Of a DNA stretch of 64,000 bases, positions 28,700 through 39,572 are shown in pieces. Position 1 is the first letter of the stretch. Every line of letters begins with the position of its first letter. The translations under genes were made by a program, and so were the position numbers. The notes under the pieces are model-generated. The model was not told the origin of the DNA, searched no databases, and worked only from the letters and a program-made list of their open reading frames with translations. Source of the DNA: Methylomonas rapida (lineage in GTDB: Bacteria > Pseudomonadota > Gammaproteobacteria > Methylococcales > Methylomonadaceae); assembly GCF_024360925.2 (NCBI RefSeq), contig NZ_CP113517.1, forward strand, positions 62,001 through 126,000. Direction: 5' to 3'.

Positions 28700-29500
28700 T
28701 CAGCGTCTGCCCACCATCAATTCGATTTCCTCGACGATTTCTTCCTGGCGTAGACGGTTGCGCTGCCGCTGCAATTCTTCGCCACCCTTTTCCAGGTGCC
28801 TCAATGCGGTTTCCATTTGCATCAAACGCATGTGGTTTTCCACCCGAATCGAGCGTAACAGCAATGCCAGCAAGGCATGAAACAGATATTGCTCGGCGAC
28901 GCCAGTGGCCACTTCGCCTAACGGTTGATAGGTCAACGGCGGATAGCTGCCGGTCTTGTCGGCGGGAGGCGGCAAAGGCCACAAGCGGTGGCTGAGAACA
29001 CCCTTCTCGTCGCGAATGCAGGCCATCAGGCCGAACTCGACGCTGCCGCGCAATGCCATGATGGCGGCCAATATTCGCTCTATGACGATAGGTGCGTCCA
29101 GGCTGCCTTCCGCTCCGCTCAATCGCTGCGCCGGCGTAGTTTCGGCGATCATTGCATGCAAGCGTTCGCCAACAAGGAGCACAGTGTTATTTTGATCGGC
29201 GCGACCGCGCCAGAAGCGCATCACATCCTCGTTAAAGCTGCCGCAAAACCCGCGCACCGAGCCGAATAACAGCCAAATGTCGCCAGCCGTATGGCCGGGG
29301 TCGGCATAGAGCGCTGCCGGCAACCCCCCGCTCAGATCGAGCAAGGCGTCGGACAATGAAGCCACGATCTCTTGCTGCGCCGTCTCGCGTTTGCCGACCT
29401 TGCGCAGCTCGGCCAAGGCAAAACTGCGCATCGCGCCCAAGATGCCGGTCAATTCGTCGTATAAAGCCAGGCGTCCTTCGATTTCCCGGCGTTGACTCAT
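28700..29500 (-). CDS. atpG: N-type ATPase gamma subunit
   Basis: A 266-residue central-stalk subunit, last gene of the operon. It starts [20 protein letters not shown], a divergent form of the gamma N-terminal coil, has the family segment [16 protein letters not shown] (normally SDRGLCGGFN) and ends with the C-terminal coil [24 protein letters not shown] split across two helices. The start at 29500 overlaps the atpA stop (ATGA). Divergence from the standard gamma is normal for N-ATPases. Confidence 0.9.
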   Translation of the reverse strand: MSQRREIEGRLALYDELTGILGAMRSFALAELRKVGKRETAQQEIVASLSDALLDLSGGLPAALYADPGHTAGDIWLLFGSVRGFCGSFNEDVMRFWRGRADQNNTVLLVGERLHAMIAETTPAQRLSGAEGSLDAPIVIERILAAIMALRGSVEFGLMACIRDEKGVLSHRLWPLPPPADKTGSYPPLTYQPLGEVATGVAEQYLFHALLALLLRSIRVENHMRLMQMETALRHLEKGGEELQRQRNRLRQEEIVEEIELMVGRR

Positions 29501-30936
29501 GATTCGGCCTCCAACAATTCCCGCAGTGTCGCCAACCATTGCGACTTGGGTGTGTCCAGCGTCAGATCGTAGTCCGGCAGACGTTCGAATAACCGGGATA
29601 ATTGGCCCGCCACCTGTTCGGGACTCAGCTTTTCCAGCAGCCCTTCACCATAGGTCAACAGCCAGGCTAGATGGAACTGTTCCGGCAGGGGTTGCATGCG
29701 GTCTTGTTTCAGGATTTCCCGCAGCAGGCGGCCGCGTTGCAACTTTTGCTCTATGCTGGCTTCCAGGCGGGTGCCGAAGCGGGCGAACAATTCCAATTCC
29801 AGAAACTGCAAATAATCCAGGCGGATATGCGCGGCGGCATGCTTGATCGCCGGATGCTGGGCCTTGCCGCCGATGCGGGACACCGAGCGGCCAATGTCGA
29901 TGGCCGGCAGCATGCCGGCCGCGAACAACTTGCTTTCGAAGTAAATCTGACCGTCGGTGATCGAGATCAGATTGGTTGGAATATAGGCGGACAGTTCGCC
30001 CTGACGGGTTTCGATGATGGGCAGCGCGGTCATGCTGCCGCCGCCGTAATCGCGGCCCAGCACCGTCGAGCGCTCCAGCAGGCGCGAATGCAGATAGAAA
30101 ATATCCCCTGGGTAGGCCTCGCGTCCCGGCGGACGCTGCAATAGCAACGATAGCTCCCGGTAGGACTGGGCGTGGCGGGTCAAATCGTCATAGACCACCA
30201 GCGTGTCGCGGCCCAGACGCAACCAATGCTCGGCCATCGCGCAGCCGGCAAAAGGCGCCAGATAGCGAAATCCAGGCAGGGCGTTAGCCTCGGCTACGAC
30301 CACGACGGTATATTCCAGGGCCCCGGCTTGTCGCAAGGCTTCCAGGGTGCCGGCCACCGAAGAGCGCGGCTGGCCGATCAGCACCATGACGCACAGTACG
30401 TCGCGGCCGCGCTGATTCAATACCGCATCCAGAGCCAGCGCGCTTTTGCCGACGCCATCGTCGCCTATGATCAGCTGGCGCTGCCCCTTGCCGATGGGAA
30501 TCAACGTGTCGACGATCTTGTTGCCGGTGTAAAAAGGTTCGCTGACGAAATCGCGCTCGATGATGGTCGGCGCGGCGGCCTCCAGTGGACGAAACTGGCG
30601 CAACTCCGGCGGCGGCAAGCCATCCAGCGGGCTGCCGAGCGGATCGACCACCCTGCCGAGCAGCGCATCGCCGACGCCCACTTCCAGCCGCCGGCCGGTA
30701 TGTTGCACGGACATGCCGGCAGTGACGCCGCGGCTTTGCGATAGCAGGATCGCGCCCAGTACTTCCTTGCCAAGCTGAAACACCAGGCCGGTACTGCCGT
30801 CGTCGAAACCGATCAGCTCGTCCAGGCGCGCCGACGGCAAGCCGCGTATCCAGGCGATGCCGTCGCCTATGCCGGCCACGCAACCACGCTCGGATAGGCG
30901 CAGGCCGAAGCGGTAAGAAGGCATCTTGTCAGCCAT
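29497..30936 (-). CDS. atpA: N-type ATPase alpha subunit
   Basis: A 479-residue non-catalytic nucleotide-binding F1 subunit. Walker A is GDDGVGKS (158-165), in place of the common GDRQTGKT but still matching the consensus. The conserved [18 protein letters not shown] and [10 protein letters not shown], which carry the arginine finger region, are present. ATG 30936 ([14 protein letters not shown]) is preferred. It overlaps the atpF end by eight bases. The upstream in-frame start at 30984 would add 16 residues that are just the atpF C-terminus in another frame. It is shorter than canonical alpha (about 510). Confidence 0.95.
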   Translation of the reverse strand: MADKMPSYRFGLRLSERGCVAGIGDGIAWIRGLPSARLDELIGFDDGSTGLVFQLGKEVLGAILLSQSRGVTAGMSVQHTGRRLEVGVGDALLGRVVDPLGSPLDGLPPPELRQFRPLEAAAPTIIERDFVSEPFYTGNKIVDTLIPIGKGQRQLIIGDDGVGKSALALDAVLNQRGRDVLCVMVLIGQPRSSVAGTLEALRQAGALEYTVVVVAEANALPGFRYLAPFAGCAMAEHWLRLGRDTLVVYDDLTRHAQSYRELSLLLQRPPGREAYPGDIFYLHSRLLERSTVLGRDYGGGSMTALPIIETRQGELSAYIPTNLISITDGQIYFESKLFAAGMLPAIDIGRSVSRIGGKAQHPAIKHAAAHIRLDYLQFLELELFARFGTRLEASIEQKLQRGRLLREILKQDRMQPLPEQFHLAWLLTYGEGLLEKLSPEQVAGQLSRLFERLPDYDLTLDTPKSQWLATLRELLEAES

Positions 30937-31684
30937 GGTTGGCTTGACGCCTGAAAAACGCCAATTCGTCGGCCAGATTGGCATGCAACTGACATTCGCC
31001 TATCACCGCGCGCAGGCCGGCGATCAAGGCAGGATCGACCCGAAAAACGAACGATAAATTCTGGCCGGCGGCTTGCGACAAGGCCAGGCTCAAGGCAGAA
31101 GCCATCTGATCCGGCAGGGGATGTGCGGAAACCAATTCGATGGCGGAGGCCGGGATCAGCATCGCCGCGGCCTTGCGTAATGCCGTCTGGTCGCTCTCGC
31201 TCAAGGTGCTCAAGTCTTCCAGAAAAATCTCGGCTATACGATGCGTTAGTTGCGGCGATGCCAGCCTTTGCAATATGAGCGCCGCTTGCGCATAGGCCGT
31301 TTCGGCGGCCTCCCTGACCAGGGCCGCTTCCCGGCTGTCGATGGAGCTCTGGTTACGGATGCGTTGTTTGGCTTCTTCATCGGCCAGGGATTTTTGCAGC
31401 GTCTCCAGGGCACTACGACGCAAACGCGCCAGTTCGGCGTCCAATTCGTGACGGCTGGTTTCCTGGCGTTGGCTCCAGTCGGCCAGACGTTCCTCGTATT
31501 GCTGCCGTAACGTTTCGGCCTCGAGGCGCAAGTGCTCGGCCCGCTCGGTTTCGTCTTTGATGCGCTGCTGGCGGGCGTCGAGCATGCTCAACATCGGCCG
31601 GTACAAAAAGCGTTGCAGTATCCACACCAAGACCAGAAAGTTGACGATTTCCAGGATGAAGGTGGTCCAGTCGAATTCCATCAT
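30929..31684 (-). CDS. atpF: N-type ATPase b subunit with a delta-like C-terminus
   Basis: A 251-residue subunit, about 90 residues longer than ordinary b. The N-terminal membrane helix is [20 protein letters not shown], then a long charged coiled coil runs to about residue 125. The last 100 residues resemble the delta subunit: [14 protein letters not shown] near the end matches the delta pattern of Leu, Ile-Gly-Gly and Ile-Gly before a short final helix. The operon has no separate atpH, as known for N-ATPases, so this protein probably provides both stator functions. Confidence 0.9.
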   Translation of the reverse strand: MMEFDWTTFILEIVNFLVLVWILQRFLYRPMLSMLDARQQRIKDETERAEHLRLEAETLRQQYEERLADWSQRQETSRHELDAELARLRRSALETLQKSLADEEAKQRIRNQSSIDSREAALVREAAETAYAQAALILQRLASPQLTHRIAEIFLEDLSTLSESDQTALRKAAAMLIPASAIELVSAHPLPDQMASALSLALSQAAGQNLSFVFRVDPALIAGLRAVIGECQLHANLADELAFFRRQANHG

Positions 31685-31739
31685 AGGCGGTGTCCGAGAT
31701 TATAGAGGGCCGACGCCGGTCCATTGGCCGGCCTCAGGG

Positions 31740-32006
31740 TCAGTTCAAGAAATATTCCAGCAAGGGGTTGCGGAACAGGACGATCAAGGCTACCACCAAA
31801 CAGTAAATCGCCAATGACTCGATCATCGCCAGGCCGATGAACAAGGTGCGGCTGATGGTTTTTTCGGCCTCGGGTTGCCGGGCCAAGGCTTCCAGCGCGC
31901 TGGCGATCGCCCGGCCCATCGCGACAGCCGGCAGCATCGTGCCGATGGCGATTACCAGGCCGGCCACGCCGGTCGAAATCATGCTGAACAAATGAATATC
32001 GGTCAT
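31740..32006 (-). CDS. atpE: N-type ATPase c subunit (rotor ring)
   Basis: An 88-residue hairpin of two membrane helices joined by the polar loop ARQPE (42-46). The ion-carrying glutamate is Glu63 with Ser64 ([11 protein letters not shown]). Aligned by eye to sodium-binding c subunits through the ARQPE loop, position 30 is Met where those have Gln or Glu, and position 65 is Leu where those have Thr. Two side-chain sodium ligands are therefore missing, which points to proton coupling. ATG overlaps the atpB stop (ATGA). Confidence 0.95.
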   Translation of the reverse strand: MTDIHLFSMISTGVAGLVIAIGTMLPAVAMGRAIASALEALARQPEAEKTISRTLFIGLAMIESLAIYCLVVALIVLFRNPLLEYFLN

Positions 32007-32692
32007 GAATGATGCTCCGCGGATGAAGAGGTTTCGGATTCGTGGCTTTCCAGTGCGCCGGCAATGTAAATCAATGCCAACATGCCGAAAATGTAGGCCT
32101 GGACGATGGCTTCGACGACGTGCAGCATCAATAAGGGCACGGGCACCAGAAAGCCTGCGATCAGCAGCACCAACAAGGCCGCCATCTCCAGGCTCATGAT
32201 GTTGCCGAACAAACGGATCGCCAAAGCCAGTGTTCGCGTCAATTCGCTGATGACATGAAACGGCAGCAGGATGACGCTGGGCTCGAGATAATGGCGCAGA
32301 TGATTGCGCAAGCCGTGATCGCGGATGCCGAACCAGTGCGTGGACGCGAATACCAGAACGGCGAGCGCGGCGGTGGCGGACAAGTCACGGGTCGGCGAAT
32401 GCAGGCCGGGTATCAGGCCAATCAGATTGGCCGTCAACACGAACAGCCATAAGGTGGCGACGAAAGGCAGCACCCGGCGTACCGACGTCGCCGGCAATAC
32501 TTCGCCGATCGCGCCCTCGATGGCTACCACCACGGCTTCGGCGGCACCATGCCAGCGCGGTGTGTGGCCGTTCATCCTTATCCGCGTCAACCAGGCCAAT
32601 AGCGAGAAGGCCAGCATGATGCCCCAGGTCGTCAGCACCGTGCCGCTGATGCTCAAGGGGCCGAACTGTAGGGCAGCATAGTTATCGTTCAT
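32003..32692 (-). CDS. atpB: N-type ATPase a subunit
   Basis: A 229-residue membrane subunit that forms the ion half-channels. The essential arginine lies in [19 protein letters not shown] (Arg160). [15 protein letters not shown] (82-96) matches the conserved helix before it. It starts 20 bases after the atpQ stop, so no atpR gene fits between them. In described N-ATPase operons atpR lies exactly there. Confidence 0.93.
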   Translation of the reverse strand: MNDNYAALQFGPLSISGTVLTTWGIMLAFSLLAWLTRIRMNGHTPRWHGAAEAVVVAIEGAIGEVLPATSVRRVLPFVATLWLFVLTANLIGLIPGLHSPTRDLSATAALAVLVFASTHWFGIRDHGLRNHLRHYLEPSVILLPFHVISELTRTLALAIRLFGNIMSLEMAALLVLLIAGFLVPVPLLMLHVVEAIVQAYIFGMLALIYIAGALESHESETSSSAEHHS

Positions 32693-32711
32693 GCCATTGT
32701 CTCCCGCATGT

Positions 32712-32987
32712 TCAGGAATGTTCCCGCAGAAACCGGATCACATTATAGCCGCCTACCGCTATCCCCAGCACGATCAGGCTGACGGTCCAGCGCACCGAAT
32801 AACCGGTCGCCAGCGTGTCCAGCCAGCGGCCCAAATAGGCGCCGCCCACGATGGGAACGACGAACAGAAGTCCCAGGGTGCCGCCGTAAAGCAGCAAGCC
32901 GATCCAGGTGGCCGGCCGTTTGGTTTTACCGTTCAGACGCTGGACGTCGCGCCGGGTATGGGCTATCAATTTGTCGCGAAAATTCAT
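32712..32987 (-). CDS. atpQ: AtpQ/AtpI-like N-ATPase accessory protein
   Basis: A 91-residue protein with two membrane helices (about 28-49 and 66-84). The glycine-rich segment VVPIVGGAYLGRWLD is typical of the AtpI/AtpZ group that N-ATPase operons carry as atpQ. It is thought to assist c-ring assembly or divalent cation supply, as for AtpI/AtpZ. It overlaps atpC by four bases. Confidence 0.82.
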   Translation of the reverse strand: MNFRDKLIAHTRRDVQRLNGKTKRPATWIGLLLYGGTLGLLFVVPIVGGAYLGRWLDTLATGYSVRWTVSLIVLGIAVGGYNVIRFLREHS

Positions 32988-33400
32988 GTCGACATGCCTC
33001 CCGGGCCATGGCCGCCCAATTCCGCCAAACGCCGCACCAGCGAGCGTTCGATTTCCGACAGTGTCGCTCTTGCGCTATGAATTTCCGAATCGGTGCGCGC
33101 CATTTCCGCTGCCAATTGTTCACAAAGCAGGCCGGCATTATCGCCGAGAAAATACCGTACCGCGGTGACGGTCAGGCGGTTGTCGGCAAAGCGTAGCACG
33201 CCGCCGGGCAAGGCCAGATAATGCCAGACGCCATCTCGATCGCAAAACCGCGCCAGGCCGTAACGCAATAGCGCGATGCAATGGACATGGCCGGCCAAAA
33301 TTCCAAAGCTGCCTTGTGCATCGGCGCCGATGAACTGTACGACTTCGGCGAAATGTTCGAGGCCCTGGCAGTGCTGCAAGGTCAACGTAAAACGATTCAT
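32984..33400 (-). CDS. atpC: N-type ATPase epsilon subunit
   Basis: A 138-residue subunit: an N-terminal beta-sandwich with GSFGILAGHVHCIALLRYG, the epsilon signature, and a C-terminal helical hairpin from about residue 90. It is normally close to atpD. Here it starts exactly one base beyond a 174-bp inserted element, and the sequence just upstream of its ATG (TTTTTGGG) is the element end, so its ribosome site is poor or absent. That may lower epsilon production. Confidence 0.92.
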   Translation of the reverse strand: MNRFTLTLQHCQGLEHFAEVVQFIGADAQGSFGILAGHVHCIALLRYGLARFCDRDGVWHYLALPGGVLRFADNRLTVTAVRYFLGDNAGLLCEQLAAEMARTDSEIHSARATLSEIERSLVRRLAELGGHGPGGMST

Positions 33401-35000
<1,600 letters not shown>

Positions 35001-35135
35001 TCATGAATACAGGGCAGATAGTACTCTGAAATCGCCGTTGGTACTAACGATAACGATCATGAAGCCGGAACATGGAAAGCGCCCTTTTTGGGAGTAACGC
35101 TTTGTGGCGGCGAAGCGGTTGATTTAGCGTTTGTG

Positions 35136-35171
35136 ATTTCGCCATTTCGGAATTTACCGAAGTGGCGAAAT
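35136..35171. repeat. Long interrupted palindrome between typA and the N-ATPase operon
   Basis: The arms ATTTCGCCA-T-TTCGG and CCGAA-G-TGGCGAAAT pair over 14 of 15 positions around an AATTTA centre. A second hairpin, TGCCTGC-CGAG-GCAGGCA, follows at 35180-35197. Neither has a T run. Both lie after typA and before the unseen atpD promoter side. They could be transcript ends of typA (minus), protein-binding sites or REP-like DNA. Confidence 0.6.
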
Positions 35172-35247
35172 GCGCAGCTTGCCTGCCGAGGCAGGCATTG
35201 TAGGATCTAAGCCCTTCCCGGCGCGGGAATGGAAAGGATGGTAGGGG

Positions 35248-37065
35248 TTATTCAGATGATCTGGACGCGCGTTTGCGCTCGTTTTCAGTCAAGAGTTTCT
35301 TGCGCAGACGTATCGACTGCGGCGTGACTTCGACCAGTTCGTCTTCGTCGATGAACTCCAGCGCCTGCTCCAGGCTCATCTTGATCGGTGGCGTCAACAG
35401 AATATTCTCGTCGGAGCCGGCGGCGCGGATGTTGGTCAATTGCTTGGCTTTGGTCGGGTTGACCACCAGGTCGTTGTCGCGCGAGTGGATGCCTACGATC
35501 ATGCCTTCGTAAACTTCGGTGGCATGTTCGATGAACAGGCGGCCGCGTTCCTGCAAGTTGAACAGAGCATAGCCAAGCGCCTTGCCTTGTACCATCGACA
35601 CCAGCACGCCGTTGATGCGGCTGCCGACATTGCCTTTTTTCATCGGGCCGTAATGGTCGAACACATGGTAGAACAGGCCAGAACCCGAAGTGGCGGTCAA
35701 GAACTCGGTCTGAAAGCCGATCAGCCCGCGCGACGGTACCATGTATTCCAGGCGGGTGCGGCCTTTGCCATCCGGCACCATGTTCAGCAAATCGCCTTTA
35801 CGCTCGCCGAGTTTTTCCATGATCGCGCCCTGGTGTTCGTCTTCCAGTTCAATGGTGACCATCTCGAACGGTTCGTGCAGTTCGCCATCGACTTCCTTCA
35901 AAATCACTTCTGGCCGGGATACGCCCAGTTCGTAACCCTCGCGGCGCATGTTTTCGATCAGGATAGACAAATGCAGTTCGCCACGGCCGGAGACCTTGAA
36001 TTTGTCCGGGTCTTCGGTGTCTTCGACGCGCAAGGCGACATTGTGCTGCAATTCCTTGTTTAAACGGTCGCGTATCTGCCTTGACGTGACGAATTTGCCT
36101 TCCTTGCCGGCAAAAGGTGAAGTGTTGACCTGAAAGGTCATGCTGACGGTCGGTTCGTCCACTTTCAAGGGTGGCAAGGCTTCGACGGCGTCTTGCTGGC
36201 ACAGCGTGTCTGAAATTTCCAGTTTGTCGATGCCGGTGAAGGCGATGATGTCGCCGGCCTGCGCTTGTGGCACCTCGATACGTTCCAGGCCCTTGAAGCC
36301 GAAGATTTGCAGCATGCGGCCATTGCGGGTGGCGCCTTCGCGATTAATCAAGGTCAGCGGCTGGTTGGTTTTGACCGTCCCGCGCTGGATGCGGCCAATG
36401 CCGATCACGCCAACATAGCTGTTGTAATCCAGACTGATGACCTGCATCTGGAATGGGCCGTCCAGATCGACTTTGGGCGGATGAACTTTTTCGACGATGG
36501 TTTCGAACAACGGCGTCATGTCACCGCCATCGACGGTACTTTCCAGGCCGGCATAGCCTTTCAGCGCCGAGGCGTAGACGATAGGGAAATCCAGTTGTTC
36601 GTCGGTGGCGCCGAGGCGGTCGAACAAGTCAAAGGTTTGGTCGATCACCCAGTCCGGACGTGCGCCGGGACGGTCGATTTTGTTGATGACCACAATCGGG
36701 TGCAGGCCCAGCGCAAAGGCCTTTTGCGTAACGAAACGGGTCTGCGGCATCGGGCCGTCCACGGCATCGACTAGCAACAGTACGCAGTCGACCATCGACA
36801 GCACGCGCTCGACTTCACCGCCGAAATCGGCGTGGCCCGGGGTGTCGACGATATTGATATGGTAGCCGTTCCAGTCGATCGCGGTGTTTTTGGCCAGAAT
36901 GGTGATGCCGCGTTCTTTTTCCAGCGCGTTGGAGTCCATCACTCGCTCGTCGACTTTTTCATGGGCGTCGAAGGTGCCGGATTGCTGCAATAGTTGATCG
37001 ACGAGGGTGGTTTTGCCATGGTCGACGTGGGCGATGATGGCGATGTTTCTGAGTTTTTCTATCAC
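35248..37065 (-). CDS. typA: Ribosome-associated GTPase TypA/BipA
   Basis: A 605-residue translational GTPase. G1 is AHVDHGKTT (12-20), G2 is ERGITI, G3 is [16 protein letters not shown] and G4 is [10 protein letters not shown], with the C-terminal BipA domains ending in a basic tail. It binds the ribosome and helps 50S assembly and growth at low temperature or stress. The length is as in E. coli BipA (607). It is a single gene followed by the palindromes at 35136-35197. Confidence 0.96.
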   Translation of the reverse strand: MIEKLRNIAIIAHVDHGKTTLVDQLLQQSGTFDAHEKVDERVMDSNALEKERGITILAKNTAIDWNGYHINIVDTPGHADFGGEVERVLSMVDCVLLLVDAVDGPMPQTRFVTQKAFALGLHPIVVINKIDRPGARPDWVIDQTFDLFDRLGATDEQLDFPIVYASALKGYAGLESTVDGGDMTPLFETIVEKVHPPKVDLDGPFQMQVISLDYNSYVGVIGIGRIQRGTVKTNQPLTLINREGATRNGRMLQIFGFKGLERIEVPQAQAGDIIAFTGIDKLEISDTLCQQDAVEALPPLKVDEPTVSMTFQVNTSPFAGKEGKFVTSRQIRDRLNKELQHNVALRVEDTEDPDKFKVSGRGELHLSILIENMRREGYELGVSRPEVILKEVDGELHEPFEMVTIELEDEHQGAIMEKLGERKGDLLNMVPDGKGRTRLEYMVPSRGLIGFQTEFLTATSGSGLFYHVFDHYGPMKKGNVGSRINGVLVSMVQGKALGYALFNLQERGRLFIEHATEVYEGMIVGIHSRDNDLVVNPTKAKQLTNIRAAGSDENILLTPPIKMSLEQALEFIDEDELVEVTPQSIRLRKKLLTENERKRASRSSE

Positions 37066-37170
37066 GAGGTTTAAGGGTCTTTAAAGAAAAAAGGAGGTTG
37101 ATTTTGCCCGCAAGGGCTAGTCGACGGATGGGATTTGCAGGGTGGTTGCAACTGCGAACCCGCCTTACAT

Positions 37171-37563
37171 TTAGCTTTGTTCCCAGGGCAGGCCATGGAA
37201 ACGCCAGCCGCCCAGCGTGCCGCGGTGTTTGTGTTCGTCCAGCGGGCCTTCGAAGCCTTCCAGGATGTTGACCAAATGCTGGTAGCCGGCGGCTTCCAAT
37301 GCCTTGGCGGCGTCGACCGAGCGCACGCCGCTACGGCACAGCAGCAGAATAGGCGCGGATTTGTCCGGCGCGTGTTGCTGCACTTGTTCGACGAAGGCCG
37401 TATTGAGTTGCATGCCGGGAAATTCTTTCCAGGCCACGTGGATGGCTTGGGGAGGGTGGCCGACAAAGCCGTGTTCGATCGCGGTTCTGACGTCGATCAG
37501 CACGGCGGCCGGATTATCCTGTAACAGCGCCCAGGCTTGCTTGGGGTCGAGGTTTTCTATCAT
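37171..37563 (-). CDS. Rhodanese-like single-domain protein
   Basis: A 130-residue sulfurtransferase-fold protein. The active-site loop is LLCRSGVRS with the catalytic cysteine near residue 75, and the entry motif VLIDVRTAIEHGFVGHPPQAIHV (shown in part: LIDVRTAIEHGFVGH) is typical. Its C-terminal GGWRFHGLPWEQ is common in YgaP/PspE-like stand-alone rhodaneses. It lies three bases after the methyltransferase gene and is probably cotranscribed with it and the LysR gene. Confidence 0.88.
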   Translation of the reverse strand: MIENLDPKQAWALLQDNPAAVLIDVRTAIEHGFVGHPPQAIHVAWKEFPGMQLNTAFVEQVQQHAPDKSAPILLLCRSGVRSVDAAKALEAAGYQHLVNILEGFEGPLDEHKHRGTLGGWRFHGLPWEQS

Positions 37564-37566
37564 GTG

Positions 37567-38148
37567 TTATACCGGGTTGATTTTTTGTCCGATGTAATAG
37601 GCTTCGTTCCGATTGCCGAGCCGCAAATCGCCGATGCGGGCATTTTCTTGATAATAGACAAGGCTGAGCGGAGAGAACATGCGCAACAGCTCGTTGCGTT
37701 CCAACAAATATTCGGGATTGCCGGGGCCTTCTTTATCAAGCTTGTTGCGCGTAAATGTTTGATAAAACAGCAAGCCTTCGGGGTTTAAGGCCTCCATTAT
37801 CGCATTACACAGAGAACGGTCAAGAAAACGACTGATGACGATCACGTCGAATGAATGATTCGCCAGGCTGTCGCTAGCGATGTTGCCTTGCTTGGCGTCG
37901 ATAGGCAGCCGCCGAATAGCGGCCTGTTCTCGCAATTGAGCCAATGCCACGGTGGAAATATCCCAGGCTTCGACGCGTAAACCTCGTTCGGCGAGTAGCA
38001 AGGCATTGCCGCCCAAGCCGCAGGCCAGATCCAGCGCTTTGCCTTGCTTGGGCAACAGATGGCGATGGTTGCGCAGCACCTCGCAGGCTTCGGCTTGCTG
38101 TGGGCTGGAGCGGTAGATTTCATCCCATTTGTGCTGCAGTTTCATCAT
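37567..38148 (-). CDS. Class I SAM-dependent methyltransferase (TehB-like)
   Basis: A 193-residue methyltransferase. Motif I is ALDLACGLGGNALLLAERG (about 39-57), followed by VEAWDIST and the motif IV-like FDVIVISRFLDRSL. The group includes TehB tellurite methyltransferases, but the substrate cannot be assigned. ATG 38148 overlaps the LysR stop (ATGA). The longer frame up to 38451 is only the LysR gene read in another frame. Confidence 0.85.
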   Translation of the reverse strand: MMKLQHKWDEIYRSSPQQAEACEVLRNHRHLLPKQGKALDLACGLGGNALLLAERGLRVEAWDISTVALAQLREQAAIRRLPIDAKQGNIASDSLANHSFDVIVISRFLDRSLCNAIMEALNPEGLLFYQTFTRNKLDKEGPGNPEYLLERNELLRMFSPLSLVYYQENARIGDLRLGNRNEAYYIGQKINPV

Positions 38149-39050
38149 GGCGGATCGATGCCGATGCGGTGCGGTAGCCAGCCTTGAATGAACTCCAGAA
38201 ACGAGCGGACCTTGGCCGATAGATATTTGCGATGCGGATAAACCGCATAAATTTCCAACGGGCTGATCGCATATTGCTCCATCACCACTTGCAGGCGGCC
38301 CAACTCGATGTCTCGGCCGATGATGTAACGCGGCAGCATGATCAGTCCCAAGCCGTTGATCGCGGCGTTGCGAATCGGGTCGGCCATGTTGGCTTGCATG
38401 CGACCGGTGACGGTGACGGTGCGTTCGCCCAGAATGCCTTTGAAGCGCCATTTATTGCGAGGCGGAATTGCCCAGTTGATCAGGCAGCTGTGATCGTCAA
38501 GGTCTTCGGGGTCCTGTGGAATGCCATGGGTTTTCAAGTATTCGGGGGATGCGGAGACAACTAGCGACGAAGTCCCCAATTTTCGCGCAACCAGGCTGGT
38601 ATCGGTGAGTTGGCCGAGATAAATGGCCATATCCACCCCTTCGTCTATCAAATCGACCTGGCCGCCTTTCAAAACCATTTCAACGGAAAGATCGGGATAG
38701 GTTTTCAGATATTCCGTCAAGCCGGGAGCAATATGCGTGGCGCCAATGACAGGCGGGGCCAGGATTTTCAATACGCCGCGCGGCTCGGTTTGTAGTTTGG
38801 TGACGGCGGATTCCATTTCGGCGACATCGAGCAAGACTTGCTGGCAGCGCTCCAGATACTCCTCGCCAGCTTCAGTCAGGCTTAAGCTGCGGGTAGTACG
38901 GTTGAACAGGCGCGTGTTCAGTTCGCTTTCCAGTTGCATGATGTGCTTGGTGGCCATGGCTCTGGAAATATCCAAGTCTTTGGCGGCCTTGGCAAAACTG
39001 CCTGCTTTGGCGACGCGAACGAACACATTCATACTGGTTAATTTGTCCAT
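38145..39050 (-). CDS. LysR-family transcriptional regulator
   Basis: A 301-residue regulator. The N-terminal winged helix-turn-helix is LTSMNVFVRVAKAGSFAKAA and SRAMATKHIMQLE (residues 4-45), followed by the type 2 periplasmic-binding effector domain from about 90. The C-terminus matches the DsdC/AaeR-like group in which LPRYIIG and YAVYPHRKYLSAKVRSF recur. It is translationally coupled to the methyltransferase gene. A perfect inverted repeat in the divergent region (39112-39147) is a candidate operator. Confidence 0.93.
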   Translation of the reverse strand: MDKLTSMNVFVRVAKAGSFAKAAKDLDISRAMATKHIMQLESELNTRLFNRTTRSLSLTEAGEEYLERCQQVLLDVAEMESAVTKLQTEPRGVLKILAPPVIGATHIAPGLTEYLKTYPDLSVEMVLKGGQVDLIDEGVDMAIYLGQLTDTSLVARKLGTSSLVVSASPEYLKTHGIPQDPEDLDDHSCLINWAIPPRNKWRFKGILGERTVTVTGRMQANMADPIRNAAINGLGLIMLPRYIIGRDIELGRLQVVMEQYAISPLEIYAVYPHRKYLSAKVRSFLEFIQGWLPHRIGIDPP

Positions 39051-39111
39051 GGGCTGCCTCGTCGATTGGGTGGATTCAGGAAAATATTGACATTTTAATT
39101 GTTTCTTATAC

Positions 39112-39147
39112 GTTTACAATAAATTTTATAAACTCCCAATTGTAAAC
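39112..39147. promoter_or_regulatory. Candidate LysR operator, inverted repeat
   Basis: GTTTACAAT and ATTGTAAAC are perfect inverted 9-base arms, 18 bases apart, in the AT-rich gap between the LysR gene and the small gene at 39241. Its second arm overlaps the -35 of the plus-strand promoter, so binding there could control both directions. Confidence 0.5.
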
Positions 39148-39167
39148 ATTTTTTTATACTGTATAGT
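39140..39167 (+). promoter_or_regulatory. Promoter for the 50-residue gene
   Basis: TTGTAA and TATAGT are separated by 16 bases, with the ATG 73 bases further on. The -35 overlaps an operator-like arm. Confidence 0.45.
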
Positions 39168-39240
39168 ATGCGGTAACTGAAATGCAAAGCCAAAGTGCTT
39201 TGTCAAGATAAGCTTTTAAATTGTAGGTATTCGAAACTAA

Positions 39241-39393
39241 ATGAACGACTTAAGCAAAGATGTCCTGATTGGTTCCCTGTTCATCGCAGGTATTTGGAGT
39301 TTTATTTCAGGTTTGTTTGTCATTTCCACCGTTTTATTTGCCGCGACCTCCATGGTCAGCAATATGACAGCCAGGGCTCATATCCAAGGCTGA
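39241..39393 (+). CDS. 50-residue membrane protein, unknown function
   Basis: It encodes MNDLSKDVLIGSLF and one or two hydrophobic helices (IAGIWSFISGLFVISTVLFAA, in two halves around a Ser-Gly), ending TARAHIQG. The ribosome site is weak. Support comes from a promoter-like pair upstream, an undisturbed hydrophobic reading frame and a strong terminator downstream. It is divergent from the LysR gene and so may be its target. No family recognised. Confidence 0.5.
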   Translation: MNDLSKDVLIGSLFIAGIWSFISGLFVISTVLFAATSMVSNMTARAHIQG

Positions 39394-39469
39394 TCTCAAA
39401 GAATTTGTAACTACCTCCTGGTGTTGTAATACAAGCGGAACCTCCTCATAGCACTCTGCTTGGTTTTTT

Positions 39470-39504
39470 ACCTCCCTCTGCGCAAGCATTGGGAGGTTTT
39501 TTTT
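39470..39504 (+). terminator. Rho-independent terminator before hisE
   Basis: ACCTCCC and GGGAGGT pair across a 14-base loop, followed by a run of seven T. It ends the small gene at 39241. The preceding 60 bases contain further CCTCC repeats that could pair alternatively with GGGAGG, so an attenuator-like choice is possible. Confidence 0.8.
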
Positions 39505-39572
39505 GCCCGTCGTTTTTGCGAACATGGCAACGTGTTATGATTTTTCCGCTAACAACTCAAGAGAGACCGTTA

